DNA from: Actinomycetota bacterium | Lineage (GTDB): Bacteria; Actinomycetota; Actinomycetes; Nanopelagicales; Nanopelagicaceae | Direction: 5' to 3' | NCBI GenBank assembly: GCA_005787645.1 | Contig: SYAM01000014.1 | Coordinates: forward strand, 1 to 22,546 | DNA: 22,546 nucleotides | Shown here: piece after piece, positions 1 through 7,483 of the stretch | Position numbering within the stretch: position 1 is the stretch's first letter | How the letters are laid out: the number at the start of each line of letters is the position of its first letter | The notes under the pieces: generated by a model | What the model saw: only the letters and a program-made list of their open reading frames with translations | Told to the model about the DNA's origin: nothing | The model's database searches: none | Program-made: the position numbers and the translations under genes

Positions 1-44
1 ATGATTTGCTCAAACATAAGGAGACCGAACTTCTCGAAGTCTGA
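1..44 (+). CDS. frr: Ribosome recycling factor, C-terminal end only (partial at left edge)
   Basis: The first complete codon is at position 3 and the frame reads DLLKHKETELLEV followed by TGA at 42-44. This matches the usual C-terminus of ribosome recycling factor, where the final helix ends in a charged stretch and then LLEV or similar. RRF splits post-termination ribosomes together with EF-G. Only 13 residues are visible, so the call rests on that short tail plus context: in actinobacteria frr commonly lies directly upstream of cdsA, which begins 17 bp further on. The two genes are probably co-transcribed because no promoter-like sequence is seen between them. Confidence 0.8.
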   Translation, partial: DLLKHKETELLEV

Positions 45-61
45 GAGTTCGCGCCATTGGC

Positions 62-898
62 ATGTCTGACCTCCACTCGATAAACGAGGCAATCAATAAG
101 AGGGCCGGACGAAAGCTCCTGCCTTCTATTGGTGTGGGCATCGTGATTCTTGCATTGGTCATTGCTTCGCTGAGTTTCTTTGATCGCATCCTTTTCGTGC
201 TTTTAGCTCTCGCTTTCGTCTATCGAGGTATTTGGGAGATGGATCGCGCGCTCTCGCGAGTGAATATCGATATCTGCAACTCCCTGTATATCTCAGCAAC
301 AGCAATCTGTCTTGCTGCTTGGTTTGAAGGGATAGCCGGTATTGCAGTGGCCACGGCGCTCACTATTCCCTTCACTTTACTTGCGATCTTGACGAGAGGT
401 CCCAACGATTTTGTGAAAAATGCATTCGCTAGCATCTTCACCCTCGCCTATATCCCATTCCTCGCCTCGTTCCTGTTGGTGATGGCAAATGAGGAAGATG
501 GATTGCGCCGCATTATGACTTTAGTTGTGCTTGTGGCGTGCAACGACACCTTTGGTTATGTGTTTGGCGTCTTACTTGGCAAACACAAGATTGCTCCAAC
601 AATCAGCCCCAAGAAGAGCTGGGAGGGCCTTATCGGGTCGGTGGTATTCACCGCAATTGGTGGATCGTTGATGTTCAGTACCTACTTCGACCAAGCATGG
701 TGGGTTGGTGCGCTCGTAGGATTAGGTGCTGTTGTGACTGCTACAACTGGAGACTTCATTGAGAGCGCTATCAAACGCGATTTAGATGTGAAGGATATGG
801 GCGCGCTTCTTCCAGGCCACGGTGGCGTTCTCGATCGCCTGGACTCAGTCCTTCTTACCTCACCTTTCATCTGGGCAATATTGAATCTGGTTGGGTGA
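62..898 (+). CDS. cdsA: Phosphatidate cytidylyltransferase (CDP-diacylglycerol synthase)
   Basis: This integral membrane enzyme makes CDP-diacylglycerol from CTP and phosphatidic acid, the branch point to the acidic phospholipids and phosphatidylinositol. The 278-residue protein is a normal length for the family. It has a short charged N-terminus followed by about seven or eight hydrophobic segments. The family signature occupies residues 235-262: SAIKRDLDVKD, then PGHGGVLDRLDS, with the metal- and nucleotide-binding acidic residues in place. The ATG at 62 lies 17 bp after frr. No clear Shine-Dalgarno or -10 element precedes it, which fits read-through from frr. The stop at 896-898 abuts the next gene without a spacer. 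Family assignment is secure; membrane topology is inferred from hydrophobicity only. Confidence 0.95.
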   Translation: MSDLHSINEAINKRAGRKLLPSIGVGIVILALVIASLSFFDRILFVLLALAFVYRGIWEMDRALSRVNIDICNSLYISATAICLAAWFEGIAGIAVATALTIPFTLLAILTRGPNDFVKNAFASIFTLAYIPFLASFLLVMANEEDGLRRIMTLVVLVACNDTFGYVFGVLLGKHKIAPTISPKKSWEGLIGSVVFTAIGGSLMFSTYFDQAWWVGALVGLGAVVTATTGDFIESAIKRDLDVKDMGALLPGHGGVLDRLDSVLLTSPFIWAILNLVG

Positions 899-904
899 TT
901 GGTG

Positions 905-2011
905 ATGGATAAGCCACTCATTATTGATGTCGCACCCGCAAAAAAGAAAGCACCAAAACATTTCGCTGACCTCACGCCAGAAGAACGAATTGCTGCGGTT
1001 AAAGAGATAGGTGAGCAAGGTTTCCGGGCAAAACAATTAGCCAATCACTATTTTGCTCGCCACAGCGATGATCCAGCAGAGTGGACAGATATCTCACCTG
1101 CTATTGCAGAGAAGTTGGCAAGTACGCTCTTTCCGCAACTACTAACTTTGGTACGCACTATTGAATGCGATGGGGGCGCCACACGAAAAGACCTCTGGAA
1201 GATGCACGATGGCGTCCTAGTAGAGAGCGTGTTGATGCGTTATCCCGACCGCGCAACGCTCTGCATCTCGTCTCAAGCAGGATGCGGTATGAACTGTCCG
1301 TTCTGCGCAACTGGACAAGCTGGGTTAACGAGAAATTTAAGTGCTGGTGAGATAACTGCGCAGGTGTTTGAAGCGACTAAAGTTCTTGAATCGGGAGAGA
1401 TGGGGGAGTCAACACGACTCTCCAATATTGTTTTCATGGGTATGGGTGAACCGATGGCTAACTACAACGCAGTGATGCGTTCGATTCGGAATATTACTTC
1501 ACCGGCTCCAGATGGCTTTGGTATTGGTGCGCGCTCGGTAACTCTCTCAACTGTGGGAGTGGTAACTGGAATCGAAAAGTTAATTGAAGAGAAGATTCCG
1601 GTGACTCTTGCGGTCTCATTGCATACACCGGATGACGAATTACGCGATACCTTGGTTCCAATCAATACGAGGTGGAAGGTGCGCCAAGTTCTCGCGGCTG
1701 CAGATGAATATGCACGCACGACCGGACGGCGTTACTCGATTGAATATGCACTCATTCGTGATGTAAATGATCAAGCATGGCGGGCGGATCTACTTGGGCG
1801 GATGCTGAAAAATAAGAATGCGCATGTGAATTTGATTCCGTTAAACCCCACACCAGGTTCGAAATGGACCGCTTCACGACGAGAGGACGAGAAAGCATTC
1901 GTTGCAAAGTTAGAGAGTTATGGGGTCCCAGTCACCGTTCGCGATACCCGAGGGCGCGAGATTGAGGGCGCCTGCGGACAATTAGCCGCCAGCGAGAGTG
2001 GGAAGAGTTAG
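905..2011 (+). CDS. rlmN: Dual-specificity 23S rRNA/tRNA adenine-C2 methyltransferase RlmN
   Basis: A radical-SAM enzyme that methylates C2 of A2503 in 23S rRNA and A37 of some tRNAs, via a methylated-cysteine intermediate. Numbered from the most upstream in-frame start (TTG at 899), the iron-sulfur CX3CX2C motif is C129, C133 and C136 (CGMNCPFC), the SAM-binding GMGEP is at 181-185, and the second catalytic cysteine is C359 in EGACGQ, so both mechanistic cysteines are present. Length (368-370 aa) is typical. Start choice is ambiguous: TTG, GTG and ATG occur consecutively at 899, 902 and 905. I use the ATG, which is 6 bp past the cdsA stop. The TAG stop overlaps the stop of the convergent oxidoreductase gene by 4 bp, leaving no room for a terminator. 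Confidence 0.95.
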   Translation: MDKPLIIDVAPAKKKAPKHFADLTPEERIAAVKEIGEQGFRAKQLANHYFARHSDDPAEWTDISPAIAEKLASTLFPQLLTLVRTIECDGGATRKDLWKMHDGVLVESVLMRYPDRATLCISSQAGCGMNCPFCATGQAGLTRNLSAGEITAQVFEATKVLESGEMGESTRLSNIVFMGMGEPMANYNAVMRSIRNITSPAPDGFGIGARSVTLSTVGVVTGIEKLIEEKIPVTLAVSLHTPDDELRDTLVPINTRWKVRQVLAAADEYARTTGRRYSIEYALIRDVNDQAWRADLLGRMLKNKNAHVNLIPLNPTPGSKWTASRREDEKAFVAKLESYGVPVTVRDTRGREIEGACGQLAASESGKS

Positions 2012-3297
2012 ACCCTAATAAAAGAGTTAAGAGTCTTCGCTATGAGCGATGGACGACGGGTGAAATCCTCTTCGCGATCTGCTAAATCTGTCGCAAGAAC
2101 GCTTCCATTCACACCTAACCAGCGAAGTGGCTCGGGCTCCCAGAGGGGATTGCGCCAATTGACATGTGGCAGCGCAGTGATGGGATGCTCTTTTTCGAGT
2201 ATTAAATGAGCAAGAGTCTTCCCTGCTAAATGAGAGAGAGTGACGCCATCGCCAGAGTATCCACCGGCGCGAGCGATTCCACTCGTTCGATCCCAGTTTA
2301 TGTAAGGGTGCCAATCTCGTGGAATAGAAACTGCACCACCCCAACGGTGCGTGAATTTGGCTCTCTTTAGCGCTGGAAACCACTTATGAACCAACTCGAT
2401 GATCTCTTGATGAACGCGGTATTCCATCTCACGCTTGGCACGCAACTTTGATCCGAAGAGATAACGCGCACCGCGCCCACCAACAGCAAGGCGATTATCA
2501 ATTGTGCGTTGGCCATAATTTACTAAATGAAGCGCCTCAGAGAATGTCTCTCGATGCGCCAAACCAATTTCATTCCAAATCTCCTCACTGAGCGGTTCCG
2601 TCGCTACCATCAGCGAGTAGATAGGCGCATGTGAACGTGGATTTTGTGAGAAGACTTCCGTGGCTTTGATGATTGAATTTGCACGCACGCTGGCAGTTTT
2701 GGTCTTTACCAAAGAAGGTTCGATAGTTTCTACTCGTGACTTTTCATAAATGGTCACACCAGAGTTCTCGACATACTGAGCCAGAGCACGAACCAAGCGA
2801 CCGGGGTGAATCACTGCGCAATCTGGTGTGTAGAGCCCACCGAGTGCACCCTTCACACCGATTCGTCCAAGGAGTGCGCCTTTAGATAAGTATGTTTGAT
2901 GTGGCTCCGTAGCACCTTGGATCCGAGCAAGTTGCGCTCTATTCCTCGCAATGGTGATCGTTCCGCTCTTCACAAAACCCACTTCGGGTGCATGTTCGCG
3001 AGCAAAAGAACCAATCTCGTCGATAGATTCGATTAAGTGTGGGCGGATATCTGCATACCCGGCGCTCGTCGGATAGAGCGCTGAGCACCAACCACCATTT
3101 CGACCACTAGCGCCAAAACCGATTCGTTCACCCTCAAGAATCACAATACGCAATGTGGAATCAAGTGACTTCAAATAATAGGCGCTCCATAAACCAGTAA
3201 AACCGCCGCCGATTACCACTACATCAGCATCGATATCGTGCGCGAGTGATGCCCGCTCTTTTGGGTTGTAGAAAAGTGTGTCATCCCAAAGATTCAT
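2008..3297 (-). CDS. FAD-dependent oxidoreductase, DAO/PuuB-like (first copy)
   Basis: A flavin amine or amino-acid oxidase/dehydrogenase of the DAO fold. The N-terminal Rossmann motif is VVIGGGFTGLWSAYYL (glycines at 30, 32 and 35), followed by the substrate-side signature GASGRNGGW at residues 62-70. Near the C-terminus ARAGGYSGDGV forms the second flavin-contact loop. The family includes gamma-glutamylputrescine oxidase (PuuB), D-amino-acid and sarcosine oxidases, so the substrate is not fixed by sequence. The polyamine context suggests an amine such as putrescine, spermidine or a derivative. It is last in the lrp-aminotransferase-PPOX operon; its ATG overlaps the upstream stop as ATGA (3294-3297), with AAGGA at 3303-3307 as ribosome binding site. 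A paralogue lies at 11603. Length 429 aa is normal. Confidence 0.85.
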   Translation of the reverse strand: MNLWDDTLFYNPKERASLAHDIDADVVVIGGGFTGLWSAYYLKSLDSTLRIVILEGERIGFGASGRNGGWCSALYPTSAGYADIRPHLIESIDEIGSFAREHAPEVGFVKSGTITIARNRAQLARIQGATEPHQTYLSKGALLGRIGVKGALGGLYTPDCAVIHPGRLVRALAQYVENSGVTIYEKSRVETIEPSLVKTKTASVRANSIIKATEVFSQNPRSHAPIYSLMVATEPLSEEIWNEIGLAHRETFSEALHLVNYGQRTIDNRLAVGGRGARYLFGSKLRAKREMEYRVHQEIIELVHKWFPALKRAKFTHRWGGAVSIPRDWHPYINWDRTSGIARAGGYSGDGVTLSHLAGKTLAHLILEKEHPITALPHVNWRNPLWEPEPLRWLGVNGSVLATDLADREEDFTRRPSLIAKTLNSFIRV

Positions 3298-3962
3298 GTC
3301 CGTCCTTCAGGCCATCGCTCCAGGTAATCGGGCAGTGGCAATGGAGTGGTCATTCGTGGATCCGGAATCGGTGTTCCGTATCTATGCTCGATAGGAATGT
3401 TTCCGGCCCACACCGGCCATGACAGGTCTTCCTCATCGTCCGCTGGGAATTTCGAGGAGATCTTCACGCTCGCCTCATCCATCGGTAATCTCAACATCGT
3501 CGTTTGTAGTATTTCATCATCATTGAGTGGGCGCAGCGATGGTCGTCGCCCTGGTAGTAAATGATCAGTAAGGGCGTTGAAAGCCTGTATCTTCTCATCG
3601 CCTTCAAGTTCTTTCGCAACACCAAGAATCAAAACACTTCGATAATTCATCGATGATTCAAACGCAGAACGAGCCAGCACGAGAGCATCAATGAGTGTCA
3701 CCGAAACAGCGCAAGGCGCTCCGCTCGCAAGGGTCCTAAATAAACGAGATGCTTTAGAGCCATGTAGCAAGAGATTGTCACCATCGCGGGCGATTGCAAC
3801 CGGGATGACAAATGATTGATTATCCTGAACAAAGCCAACGTGACCTACCAAGGCAGCATCCAGAATCTGGTGGAGCATTTGGCGATCCTTCACCTCTTTA
3901 TGTGGCACCCGATGAAGAGTGGTGCGTTTGGTGTTACCCAGAGGTGAATCAGATGGTGTCAT
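3294..3962 (-). CDS. PPOX-fold flavin (FMN)-binding protein, pyridoxamine-phosphate-oxidase-like
   Basis: A 222-residue split-barrel protein of the pyridoxamine 5'-phosphate oxidase-related group. Recognisable parts are the N-terminal helix with the first strand around residues 25-60 (GHVGFVQDNQSFVIPVAIARDG), LLLHGSKASRLFRTL at 65-78, and ARSAFESSMNYRSVLILG at 97-114, where YRSV and the strand after it usually help bind flavin. The C-terminal VKISSKFP and WAGNIP segments are typical of this subfamily, whose members are mostly uncharacterised flavin reductases or small-molecule binders. It is not the canonical vitamin B6 PdxH. Its ATG forms TAATG with the aminotransferase stop and its own stop forms ATGA with the oxidoreductase start, so it is translationally coupled on both sides. 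Its exact role in amine catabolism is unknown. Confidence 0.8.
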   Translation of the reverse strand: MTPSDSPLGNTKRTTLHRVPHKEVKDRQMLHQILDAALVGHVGFVQDNQSFVIPVAIARDGDNLLLHGSKASRLFRTLASGAPCAVSVTLIDALVLARSAFESSMNYRSVLILGVAKELEGDEKIQAFNALTDHLLPGRRPSLRPLNDDEILQTTMLRLPMDEASVKISSKFPADDEEDLSWPVWAGNIPIEHRYGTPIPDPRMTTPLPLPDYLERWPEGRT

Positions 3963-5380
3963 TAAAAGATCAGCTCACATGCCTCGGTGAGCACCGAGCG
4001 CAAGATGCCCTCAATCTCATCGAAATGAGTCTGATTAGCGATAAGTGGTGGCGCTAATTGAATGACTGGGTCGCCACGATCATCGGTTCGACAGTACAAA
4101 CCGGAGTCATAGAGCTTCTTAGAGAGGAATCCGCGAAGTAACTTCTCGCTCTCTTCGGCGTTGAAAGTCTCGCGCGTAGAGCGATCTTTGACCATTTCTA
4201 TGCCATAGAAATATCCAGCGCCACGGACATCGCCAACAATCGGCAGGTCGTAGAGCTTTTCGAGTGTTGCGTAGAACTTTCCTTCATTTTCCCGAACGTG
4301 CTCATTGATCTTCTCTCGCTCGAAGATATCTAAGTTCGCTAGCGCAACCGCAGCTCCGACTGGATGTCCACCAAAGGTAAAGCCGTGCAGGAATGCGTTG
4401 TTATCTCTCAAGAAAGGTTCATAGAGACGATCATTAGCGATCATCGCAGCCATTGGGAAATATCCTGAAGTCATTCCTTTTCCGCAGGTGATGATATCTG
4501 GAGTAATACCAAATAAACGTGAAGCAAAGTAATCTCCGATGCGACCAAAACCTGTGATGGTCTCATCGCAAACCATCATGACATCGTACTTATCGCAGAT
4601 CTCGCGAACTCGCTCTAAATATCCTGGGGGAGGAGGAAAGCATCCACCTGAGTTCTGCACTGGCTCCACGAATACTGCTGCGACAGTGTCTGCTCCTTCG
4701 AAGTTGATCATCTCTTCGATGCGATTAGCAGCCCATTGACCGAATTCCATGTAATCATCACGATGATTTAGCGGAGCGCGATAGAAATTGGTGTTTGGCA
4801 CCTTGTGGTGTCCAGCGATTAGCGGTTCGAAATATTGCTTAGCCGCAGGAATACCTGTGATTGACAAGGCCCCTTGGGTGGTGCCGTGATAGGCGATCGC
4901 GCGTGAAATAACTTTGTGTTTGAGCGGCTTACCCGTCATCTTGTAATACTGCTTAATCAACTTGATTGCGCTCTCCACCGATTCACCGCCAGTTGCGGAG
5001 AAGAAGACGTGGTTAAGACCTTTTGGAGTAAATGAAGTCAGGCGCTCTGCCAATTCGATTGCTGGAGGATTGGCATAACCCCAAAGTGGGAAAAAGGAAA
5101 GTTGACGCATCTGCTTTGCTGCCGCTTCGACCAACTCCTCGCGGCCGTGTCCGACTTGAACGGTGAAAAGTCCGGCCAAGCCATCGATGATCTTTCGATC
5201 ACGATCATCCCAGACGTAGATTCCTTCACCGCGGGTGATTACGGGAATTGAACCGCCTTGTTCGTAATTTCCCATTCGAGAGAATGAGAGCCAGAGATTT
5301 TGCTTTGCTCGCTCTGACCAGTTTTCATGATGTTCATCTTCGTGATAAAGAACGACGTCTGCTTCACTCGTTGTTGCCAT
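3962..5380 (-). CDS. Class III PLP aminotransferase, putrescine/omega-amino acid-pyruvate type (SpuC-like)
   Basis: A 472-residue class III (fold type I) aminotransferase. The PLP lysine is K301 in ITCGKGMTSGYFP, the pyridine-nitrogen aspartate is D272 in CDETITGFGR, the phosphate-cup region is SATGGESVESAIK at 128-140, and HGTTQGALSITG lies at 165-176. The N-terminal helix with NLW and the VEPVQNSGG loop (238-246) fit the omega-amino acid-pyruvate/putrescine-pyruvate group better than ornithine or GABA transaminases. The likely reaction is putrescine or another primary amine plus pyruvate giving 4-aminobutyraldehyde plus alanine. The substrate is inferred from the adjacent aminobutyraldehyde dehydrogenase and polyamine importer. 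It starts 2 bp after the Lrp-type regulator gene, with a GGGGA ribosome-binding sequence inside that gene's end. Related taurine or beta-alanine transaminases remain possible. Confidence 0.85.
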   Translation of the reverse strand: MATTSEADVVLYHEDEHHENWSERAKQNLWLSFSRMGNYEQGGSIPVITRGEGIYVWDDRDRKIIDGLAGLFTVQVGHGREELVEAAAKQMRQLSFFPLWGYANPPAIELAERLTSFTPKGLNHVFFSATGGESVESAIKLIKQYYKMTGKPLKHKVISRAIAYHGTTQGALSITGIPAAKQYFEPLIAGHHKVPNTNFYRAPLNHRDDYMEFGQWAANRIEEMINFEGADTVAAVFVEPVQNSGGCFPPPPGYLERVREICDKYDVMMVCDETITGFGRIGDYFASRLFGITPDIITCGKGMTSGYFPMAAMIANDRLYEPFLRDNNAFLHGFTFGGHPVGAAVALANLDIFEREKINEHVRENEGKFYATLEKLYDLPIVGDVRGAGYFYGIEMVKDRSTRETFNAEESEKLLRGFLSKKLYDSGLYCRTDDRGDPVIQLAPPLIANQTHFDEIEGILRSVLTEACELIF

Positions 5381-5382
5381 GT

Positions 5383-5844
5383 TTAAGTTCCCCAGTTGTA
5401 TAACTGCTTTTGCAGTTTGAGATAGACGAAGCTTTCCGTGCTTCGCACCGAAGGTATTGCCCTGATTCGTTGCAAGAGTTCTAGTAGATGTTCATCGTCA
5501 TCACAGATTGCTTCAACAAGAATGTCGAAGTTACCTGCGGTGACCACGACGTAATCGACCTCCCGGTACTTGCCGAGTTGATCGGCAACTGCAGTGATAT
5601 CACCCTCTACTCGAACACCAACCATCGCCATACGAAATGACCCGACGGTGAGCGGATCAGTCACAGCAACGATTTGAATCACACCAGATTCGATCAACTT
5701 CTGAACTCGCTGCCGAACGGCAGCCTCAGAGAGCCCCACGGCAGAGCCGATAGCCGCATACGGCTTTCGACCATCACCCTGGAGCTGCTCGATGATCGCC
5801 TTGGAGGCCTCATCGAGATGAACCGAACGGTTTTTCTGGCGCAT
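5383..5844 (-). CDS. Lrp/AsnC family transcriptional regulator
   Basis: A 153-residue one-domain-plus-sensor regulator of the feast/famine (Lrp/AsnC) family. Residues about 10-60 form the winged helix-turn-helix (IIEQLQGDGRKPYAAIGSAVG, then LSEAAVRQRVQKLIESGVI), and residues about 70-145 form the alpha/beta ligand-binding RAM domain (AGNFDILVEAICDDDEHLLELL). These proteins assemble as octamers or dimers and respond to small amino-group ligands. As the first gene of the catabolic operon and divergent from the aldehyde dehydrogenase/pot operon, it most probably controls both units, with a polyamine or GABA-like ligand. It appears leaderless: GAGGCT sits 6 nt before the ATG, with TTGCAG 17 nt further upstream. 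The regulatory target and ligand are inferred from position. Confidence 0.92.
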   Translation of the reverse strand: MRQKNRSVHLDEASKAIIEQLQGDGRKPYAAIGSAVGLSEAAVRQRVQKLIESGVIQIVAVTDPLTVGSFRMAMVGVRVEGDITAVADQLGKYREVDYVVVTAGNFDILVEAICDDDEHLLELLQRIRAIPSVRSTESFVYLKLQKQLYNWGT

Positions 5845-5879
5845 AGGGCCAGCCTCTCACGGGGAGGAGCCTTCTGCAA
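5845..5879 (-). promoter_or_regulatory. Probable leaderless promoter of the Lrp-type regulator operon
   Basis: Read on the minus strand, TTGCAG (5874-5879) is separated by 17 nt from GAGGCT (5851-5856), which is followed by exactly 6 nt and the ATG at 5844. This spacing would put the transcription start at or next to the A of the ATG. The -35 element has the TTG core; the -10 has the key A at position 2 and T at position 6. Confidence 0.5.
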
Positions 5880-5882
5880 CTG

Positions 5883-5926
5883 AATCCGTAGTTTTACAGG
5901 CAAAATTACGCGATATCCGAAGTTTT
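5883..5926 (+). promoter_or_regulatory. Two direct repeats spaced 31 bp, candidate Lrp-type operator
   Basis: AATCCGTAGTTTT at 5883-5895 and TATCCGAAGTTTT at 5914-5926 agree at 11 of 13 positions. Their start-to-start distance of 31 bp is close to three helical turns, so both would face the same side of the DNA. They lie between the divergent regulator and aldehyde dehydrogenase starts, upstream of the regulator's presumed -35 element. An additional inverted pair, GCGATAT (5910-5916) and ATATCGC (5945-5951), overlaps the second repeat. Binding by the adjacent Lrp-type protein is inference. Confidence 0.4.
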
Positions 5927-5986
5927 TTGAGAAAAAATCAAGCCATATCGCAGATAATGCTCGGCAAAGGGCGGACTGCTGTGCTA

Positions 5987-6001
5987 GCCCGCCAGGCGGG
6001 C
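5987..6001 (+). promoter_or_regulatory. Perfect 15-bp palindrome in the aldehyde dehydrogenase promoter, candidate operator
   Basis: GCCCGCC-A-GGCGGGC is a perfect 7+1+7 inverted repeat. It covers the expected -35 region and part of the spacer in front of the TACGCT -10 element (6008-6013), where a bound repressor would block RNA polymerase. Its single-nucleotide centre makes an RNA hairpin unlikely. An 8-bp palindrome, GCGTACGC (6005-6012), overlaps the -10 itself. Confidence 0.4.
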
Positions 6002-6007
6002 GGCGCG

Positions 6008-6019
6008 TACGCTCTGGCC
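6008..6019 (+). promoter_or_regulatory. Probable leaderless -10 element of the aldehyde dehydrogenase/pot operon
   Basis: TACGCT (6008-6013) fits the TANNNT -10 consensus and is followed by 6 nt and the ATG at 6020. No Shine-Dalgarno sequence precedes this ATG, so transcription starting at the ATG explains how it is translated. No good -35 hexamer is visible; the palindrome at 5987-6001 occupies that place. Confidence 0.55.
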
Positions 6020-7450
6020 ATGAAGACCCTCACCAATTTCATCAATGGCAAGAGCGTTCCCTCCACTTCAGGTAAGACACAAGAGCTCATCAATCCGGCA
6101 ACGGGCGAAGTCTTCGCTCACGCGGCGGTCTCCAATAGCGCAGATGTCGATGCAGCAATGAATGCTGCAGCAACTGCCTTCGAAACGTGGCGCGATTCAA
6201 CCCCGGGCGAGCGGCAACGCGCGATTAACAAGATTGCTGATGCAATCGAAGCGCGATCTGAAGAATTGATTCGTGTGGAATCTGAGAACACGGGCAAGCC
6301 AATTGCGATTACGCGACAAGAAGAGATTGGTCCGATGCTCGATCAAATTCGATTCTTCGCCGGAGCAGCGCGCAATTTAGAAGGGCGTTCTGCTGCCGAG
6401 TACATCAAAGGCCATACATCTTTCATTCGTCGCGAACCTATAGGAGTTTGCGCGCAAGTCACACCATGGAACTATCCGATGATGATGGCGGTGTGGAAGT
6501 GGGCGCCTGCGATTGCAGCGGGAAACACGGTAGTTCTCAAGCCAAGTGATACAACTCCAGTTTCGACTCTCTGGATGGCCGAACTGATGCAAGAGTTCTT
6601 GCCCGAAGGAGTCATCAATGTCATCACGGGCGATCGCGATACCGGAAGACTTCTAGTTGATCACGAGATTCCACAATTCGTCTCCATTACAGGTTCGGTT
6701 CGCGCAGGAATGGAAGTTGCGAAAGAGGCAGCAAAAGATTTAAAGAAAGTTCACCTCGAATTGGGTGGCAAAGCGCCGGTTGTCATATTTGATGATGCCA
6801 ATCTAGAGGCGGCATGTGAGTGGATTGCCGTTGCGGGTTATTTCAATGCTGGCCAAGACTGCACCGCTGCCACGCGCGTGATTGTCGAAGCCAGTGCATA
6901 TGACGAGGTGGTCGCTCTGCTCACCCAACAAGCAAAGACGAACATCAAGGTGGGAATGCCTGATGAAGAGGATGTACTCGTTGGCCCAGTGAATAACGCC
7001 AACCAACTCGCGCGCGTCAAGGGATTCCTCGAGCGGGTGCCGGCTCATGCCCGCGTGACCGCTGGTGGAAGCCAAGTACCGCGCCCCGGATATTTCTGGA
7101 CTCCCACGGTGGTGGCAGACCTCAAGCAAGATGACGAGATGATTCAGACTGAGATTTTTGCTCCGGTCATCACCATTCAAAAGTTCACCGATGAGAGTGA
7201 AGCGGTCAGAATGGCCAATGGAGTGAAGTATGGCCTGGCCTCGAGCGTATGGACCAAAGACCATGGTCGGGCGATGCGGATGGCCAAGGCCTTCGACTTC
7301 GGCTGCGTTTGGATCAATACCCATATCCCGATGGTTGCCGAGATGCCCCATGGTGGCTTCAAACACTCTGGGTATGGCAAAGATTTATCGAGTTACGGGT
7401 TCGAGGATTACACCCGAATCAAGCATGTAATGACTAATCTACAGGCATAG
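6020..7450 (+). CDS. patD: Gamma-aminobutyraldehyde dehydrogenase (PatD/Prr-like ALDH)
   Basis: An NAD(P)-dependent aldehyde dehydrogenase converting 4-aminobutyraldehyde, the product of putrescine transamination or oxidation, to GABA. With the start at 6020 the protein has 476 residues, the usual family length. Catalytic residues are C281 in AGQDCTAATR, the general base E247 in HLELGG, and N151 in TPWNYP; GQDCTAATR is the form found in aminobutyraldehyde dehydrogenases. An upstream in-frame ATG at 5927 would add 31 residues encoded by the control region, with no homology to ALDHs, so I reject it; residue 1 of MKTLTNFINGK matches the normal N-terminus and sits exactly downstream of a TACGCT -10. 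It is first in an operon with potDABC and divergent from the lrp operon. A betaine-aldehyde or other amino-aldehyde substrate cannot be excluded. Confidence 0.88.
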   Translation: MKTLTNFINGKSVPSTSGKTQELINPATGEVFAHAAVSNSADVDAAMNAAATAFETWRDSTPGERQRAINKIADAIEARSEELIRVESENTGKPIAITRQEEIGPMLDQIRFFAGAARNLEGRSAAEYIKGHTSFIRREPIGVCAQVTPWNYPMMMAVWKWAPAIAAGNTVVLKPSDTTPVSTLWMAELMQEFLPEGVINVITGDRDTGRLLVDHEIPQFVSITGSVRAGMEVAKEAAKDLKKVHLELGGKAPVVIFDDANLEAACEWIAVAGYFNAGQDCTAATRVIVEASAYDEVVALLTQQAKTNIKVGMPDEEDVLVGPVNNANQLARVKGFLERVPAHARVTAGGSQVPRPGYFWTPTVVADLKQDDEMIQTEIFAPVITIQKFTDESEAVRMANGVKYGLASSVWTKDHGRAMRMAKAFDFGCVWINTHIPMVAEMPHGGFKHSGYGKDLSSYGFEDYTRIKHVMTNLQA

Positions 7451-7483
7451 CCCGAGAGACCGACTAGATAGAGGGAGTAAGTA

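Noticed and set aside
682..1044. Minus-strand open frame across the cdsA-rlmN junction
   Set aside because: It overlaps two conserved genes on the opposite strand and has no protein-like features.
5927..6019. In-frame ATG at 5927 giving the aldehyde dehydrogenase a 31-residue N-terminal extension
   Set aside because: The extension is encoded by the control region with the palindrome, does not resemble ALDH N-termini, and the ATG at 6020 sits 6 nt after a TACGCT -10 element.
6803..7366. Long minus-strand open frame (187 codons) inside the aldehyde dehydrogenase gene
   Set aside because: It is a shadow of a well-supported gene, has no recognisable motif, and has no independent start signals.
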